A stretch of 6,534 nucleotides of DNA. It comes from a bacterium (GTDB lineage: Bacteria > Patescibacteriota > Minisyncoccia > Phycocordibacterales > SBAW01). The DNA is taken from NCBI GenBank assembly GCA_021813335.1, contig JAKALC010000042.1, positions 1-6,534 on the forward strand, written 5' to 3'. Under the pieces are notes generated by a model. It was not told the DNA's origin. It searched no databases and worked only from the letters and a program-made list of their open reading frames with translations. Positions 4,277 to 6,534 of this stretch are shown here, one piece after another. Numbering within the stretch: position 1 is the first letter of the stretch; each line of letters opens with the position of its first letter. Position numbers and translations under genes: made by a program.

Positions 4277-5860
4277 CTAGCTCTTCTTCTCTTCCTCGAG
4301 GGCGCTTCTGATGTGGCGCCGCGCCAGGGTCGTCTTCGCGATATCGAGCCACTTCGCGGTCGGATGCGCCGACTTCTTCGTTTCGATGTGCACGATATCG
4401 CCGTTATGAAGCACGGTCGAAAGCGGCACGAGCTTGCCGTTCACCTTCGCGCCGGAAATATGGTCGCCGATGCTCGAATGGATCATATAGGCGAAATCGA
4501 TCGGCGTCGCGTCGATGGGAAGGTCGACGACGTCGCCCTTCGGCGTAAAGGCGAAGACGCGGTGGCTGAAGATGTCCGACTTGATGGCCGACTCGAAATC
4601 GGGTTCGTCGTCGCTTTCGGCAAGTTCCGCGAGCCAGCTCGGATTCTTTCCCGCTTCGTAGCGGTGCCCCGGGCCGGATGAGGCGCGGCGCTCCGAGGGC
4701 GCTTCCTCGCTGCCCGGTTTCTTGCGCATACGGGAGAACTTGGGCAAAAGGCTTTTTATCCAATCGAAGCTCGATTGCCGTCCTCCCGCCGGCCCTTCCG
4801 CGCCGCTTTCGCCGTTCTCTTTGTACGAGACGTGCGAGGCGATGCCGTAGAGCGCCTCGTCGTGCATCTGCCGGGTGCGTATCTGTATCTCGACGATGCC
4901 GCCGCCGCCCGTGAATACGGTCGTGTGCAGGCTCTGGTAGCCGTTCGGCTTCGGGAAGGCGATGTAGTCCTTTATCTTGTTAGGCAGGGGCTGCCAGAGC
5001 CGGTGCACGATGCCGAGCACGCGGTAGCATTCGGGGATCGTATCGACAATGACGCGCAGGGCCGCGATGTCGTATACTTTTTCGACCTCGCCGCCCTTGC
5101 GCTTCAGCTTTTGCCACAGGCTGTAGAGCCCCTTCACGCGGTAATCGGTCTCGAAATGGGTGATGCCGTCTTTCGCGAGCGCGCGGCGCAGCGTGCGTAT
5201 CATCGAATCGAGCTCGCCTTGCGCCGCGCGCTCCCGCTCCTCGGCGAGCTTCTTTATCTCCGCGAACTCTTTCGGGTACGAGTGCTCGAACGCGAGGTCC
5301 TCAAGCTTCTGGCGGATGACGCTCATACCGAGGCGATGGGCGATGGCCGCGTAGATGTCGAGCGTCTCGAGCGCGATGCGCCGGCGCTTCTCCTCGGGCA
5401 CGAAGGAAAGCGTGCGCATATTGTGGAGCCGGTCCATAAGCTTGATGATGAGCACCCGCACGTCGCGGGAAGTCGCCACGAGAAGCTTGCGCAAGCTCTC
5501 GCGGTGCCGCTCGATACCGTGGTACTTGAGGCGGCCGAGTTTCGTGACGCCCTCGACGAGAAAGCGCACTTCCTTGCCGAACTCTCTCTCTATCTCTTCG
5601 GGCGCCGTACCGCGGTCTTCGACCGTGTCGTGCAAGAGCCCCGCCGCGATCGTTTTGGCGCCCATACCGATGAGCGCGAGATTCTTCGCGGTCTCGGCGA
5701 GGTGCGTGAAGTACGGCTCGCCGGAAAGCCGCGTATGGCCCTGGTGGACGCGCTCGGCGAAAGCGTAGGCTTTTTCGATAAGCGCCTTGTCCTCGGCGGA
5801 AGGCGCGCTCATAAGCGCGATGATGTCGTGAGCATTCTCGACCGGCTGCTCATCTCTCAT
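4277..5860 (-). CDS. RelA/SpoT homologue (RSH), (p)ppGpp synthetase/hydrolase without C-terminal ZFD/ACT domains
   Basis: RSH enzymes make and degrade the alarmone (p)ppGpp. The hydrolase (HD) domain keeps RLSGEPY (44-50), His53, His77-Asp78, Glu81-Asp82 and KLMDRLHNMRT (140-150), so hydrolysis looks possible. The synthetase keeps Arg241, Lys243, Lys251, Asp264, NGYQSLHT (306-313, Tyr308) and EIQIRT (324-329). The His normally after RxK is Gly244. KIKD (295-298) fits the basic RxKD type of bifunctional enzymes, not RelA's acidic ExDD. A TGS domain (about 431-495) follows, then the chain ends at 527; usual Rel/SpoT are about 700-750 residues with helical, zinc-finger and ACT parts. Residues about 349-405 form a low-complexity linker longer than usual. 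ATG 5860 was chosen because residues 12-34 match the family N-terminus; the alternative is Met17 at 5812. No Shine-Dalgarno is seen, but a promoter abuts the ATG. It follows topA by 46 bp. Confidence 0.94.
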   Translation of the reverse strand: MRDEQPVENAHDIIALMSAPSAEDKALIEKAYAFAERVHQGHTRLSGEPYFTHLAETAKNLALIGMGAKTIAAGLLHDTVEDRGTAPEEIEREFGKEVRFLVEGVTKLGRLKYHGIERHRESLRKLLVATSRDVRVLIIKLMDRLHNMRTLSFVPEEKRRRIALETLDIYAAIAHRLGMSVIRQKLEDLAFEHSYPKEFAEIKKLAEERERAAQGELDSMIRTLRRALAKDGITHFETDYRVKGLYSLWQKLKRKGGEVEKVYDIAALRVIVDTIPECYRVLGIVHRLWQPLPNKIKDYIAFPKPNGYQSLHTTVFTGGGGIVEIQIRTRQMHDEALYGIASHVSYKENGESGAEGPAGGRQSSFDWIKSLLPKFSRMRKKPGSEEAPSERRASSGPGHRYEAGKNPSWLAELAESDDEPDFESAIKSDIFSHRVFAFTPKGDVVDLPIDATPIDFAYMIHSSIGDHISGAKVNGKLVPLSTVLHNGDIVHIETKKSAHPTAKWLDIAKTTLARRHIRSALEEEKKS

Positions 5861-5866
5861 TCGTCA

Positions 5867-5895
5867 AGGATAGAGCGCGGGCCGGAAATCGGCAA
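5867..5895 (-). promoter_or_regulatory. Promoter of rsh abutting its ATG
   Basis: On the minus strand TTGCCG (5895-5890), a 17-nt spacer and TATCCT (5872-5867) are followed by only 6 nt before the ATG at 5860. Initiation would fall at or next to the start codon, so the rsh mRNA would be leaderless. The -35 box and spacer length are identical to those of the pyrF promoter. Confidence 0.55.
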
Positions 5896-5906
5896 GCGCG
5901 GCAGAA

Positions 5907-6534
5907 CTACGCCTCCTTCTTTTTCCGAGCGAAGCCGCGGCGCTTCTTTTCCTCCTTGAGTATCTCGAGGGCGCGTTCGAGGCGTATCGTGTAGACGTCG
6001 TCGGTCTTGAGCGAGCGGAAATCTCCTTCGTGGACGATGTACGGGCCGAAGCGGCCGATGCTCGCGACGACGGGTTTGCCCGTCGCGGGATGTGCGCCGA
6101 GTTCCCGCGGGAGCGAGAGGTAGTGGAGAGCGTCGTCGAGCGTAACCGACGCGGGATCTTTGCCTTTGGGGATGCTTGCGCGCCGCGGCTTGGTCTTCGC
6201 GCCCTTTTTCGACTCGCCAACCTGGACGAACGGGCCGAAGCGGCCGGAGAGAACATAGATGGGCTCGCCGGTTTCGGGATAGGAGCCGACGGACTGCGCG
6301 GGCTCTTTCGACATTACCTCGCCCGTCTCCGACCGCGCGCCCGTGCAGTCAGGAAAGCGCGAACAACTCATAAACTTACCAATGCGCGAGAGCTTGTAGA
6401 CCATCGGTGCGCCGCACTCGGGGCAGGGGAATTCTTTCGGCGCTTCTCCGAGATCGGTCAGCTTGCCGGCCTCCTTGCCCTTCGCCTGGACATCTTTATG
6501 GAACGGCCCGTAAAAATCGCGGAGCGTCTTCTCG
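5907..6534 (-). CDS. topA: DNA topoisomerase I, C-terminal part (5' end outside window)
   Basis: TopA relaxes negative supercoils. Only the last 208 residues are here; the frame is open to the right edge (first full codon at 6531-6533), and the internal ATG at 6404 is not a start. DFYGPF (6-11) matches the end of the catalytic core in bacterial TopA. A four-Cys zinc finger follows: Cys37 and Cys40 (CPECG), Cys57 and Cys63 (SCSRFPDC). Then come two topoisomerase C-terminal repeats: YPETGEPIYVLSGRFGPFV (about 84-102) and HPATGKPVVASIGRFGPYIVH (about 147-167), each with the GRFGP signature. The protein ends in a Lys/Arg-rich tail (EEKKRRGFARKKKEA) likely to touch DNA. One zinc finger and two repeats make a compact C-terminus compared with the three zinc fingers of E. 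coli TopA, and a TopA of this layout is common in many bacteria. The active-site Tyr and Toprim domain lie outside the window. rsh follows 46 bp downstream on the same strand. Confidence 0.95.
   Translation of the reverse strand, partial: EKTLRDFYGPFHKDVQAKGKEAGKLTDLGEAPKEFPCPECGAPMVYKLSRIGKFMSCSRFPDCTGARSETGEVMSKEPAQSVGSYPETGEPIYVLSGRFGPFVQVGESKKGAKTKPRRASIPKGKDPASVTLDDALHYLSLPRELGAHPATGKPVVASIGRFGPYIVHEGDFRSLKTDDVYTIRLERALEILKEEKKRRGFARKKKEA

Noticed and set aside
4161..4352. N-terminal extension of the 95-residue gene (64 more codons)
   Set aside because: It would overlap the rsh coding region out of frame and contain the gene's own promoter. The composition of the extension is unlike the conserved-looking core, and ATG 4160 has a plausible ribosome site.
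4775..5959. 394-codon open frame on the plus strand
   Set aside because: It lies in register antisense to rsh, whose motifs are unmistakable. It is open because the gene avoids TTA, CTA and TCA codons, and its translation shows no family features.
1..6534. CRISPR array, insertion sequence, prophage or attachment site at the tRNA-Leu gene
   Set aside because: No spaced direct repeats, transposase motifs, terminal inverted repeats or integrase were found. No duplicated tRNA 3' end is visible in the window.

Overview
This is a GC-rich bacterial chromosomal window of housekeeping genes. No insertion sequence, CRISPR array, phage gene or other mobile element is visible. Genes use the standard bacterial code: pyrE and parB end in TGA, and no gene is broken by an internal TGA. 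Several traits suggest a streamlined lineage such as a high-GC member of the Candidate Phyla Radiation (Patescibacteria): an RSH enzyme that ends just after its TGS domain, an archaeal-looking PyrF, a MiaA with an altered C-terminal motif, a tRNA without encoded CCA, and promoters that abut start codons. This placement is inference from protein character, because no 16S rRNA or other taxonomic marker is present.

Layout. 1-873 (minus): miaA, running off the left edge. 903-932: intrinsic terminator. 966-1697 (minus): pyrE. 1698-1864: shared divergent control region with a well-formed pyrF promoter and strong Shine-Dalgarno sites for both pyr genes. 1865-2602 (plus): pyrF. 2620-2650: terminator that probably works in both directions. 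2657-2740 (minus): tRNA-Leu(CAA). 2741-2823: divergent promoter region. 2824-3807 (plus): parB. 3811-3855: 32-bp perfect palindrome terminator between convergent genes. 3873-4160 (minus): unrecognised 95-residue protein. 4277-5860 (minus): RelA/SpoT-type (p)ppGpp synthetase/hydrolase. 5907-6534 (minus): C-terminal part of DNA topoisomerase I, running off the right edge.

Function. pyrE and pyrF encode the last two steps of de novo UMP synthesis (orotate to OMP to UMP) and are transcribed away from each other. MiaA prenylates A37 of tRNAs with A36, and the tRNA-Leu(CAA) in this window has the A36-A37-A38 sequence that MiaA recognises. ParB (chromosome partition), TopA (supercoiling) and RSH (stringent response) are core cell-cycle and growth-control genes; parA is not next to parB here.

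The most interesting points are a lengthened active-site motif in PyrF, promoters placed so that parB and rsh transcripts would be leaderless, the shortened RSH with a linker insertion and a His-to-Gly change in its synthetase, and the 95-residue unknown protein with its own promoter. I see no clear evidence for a wholly new multi-gene system.
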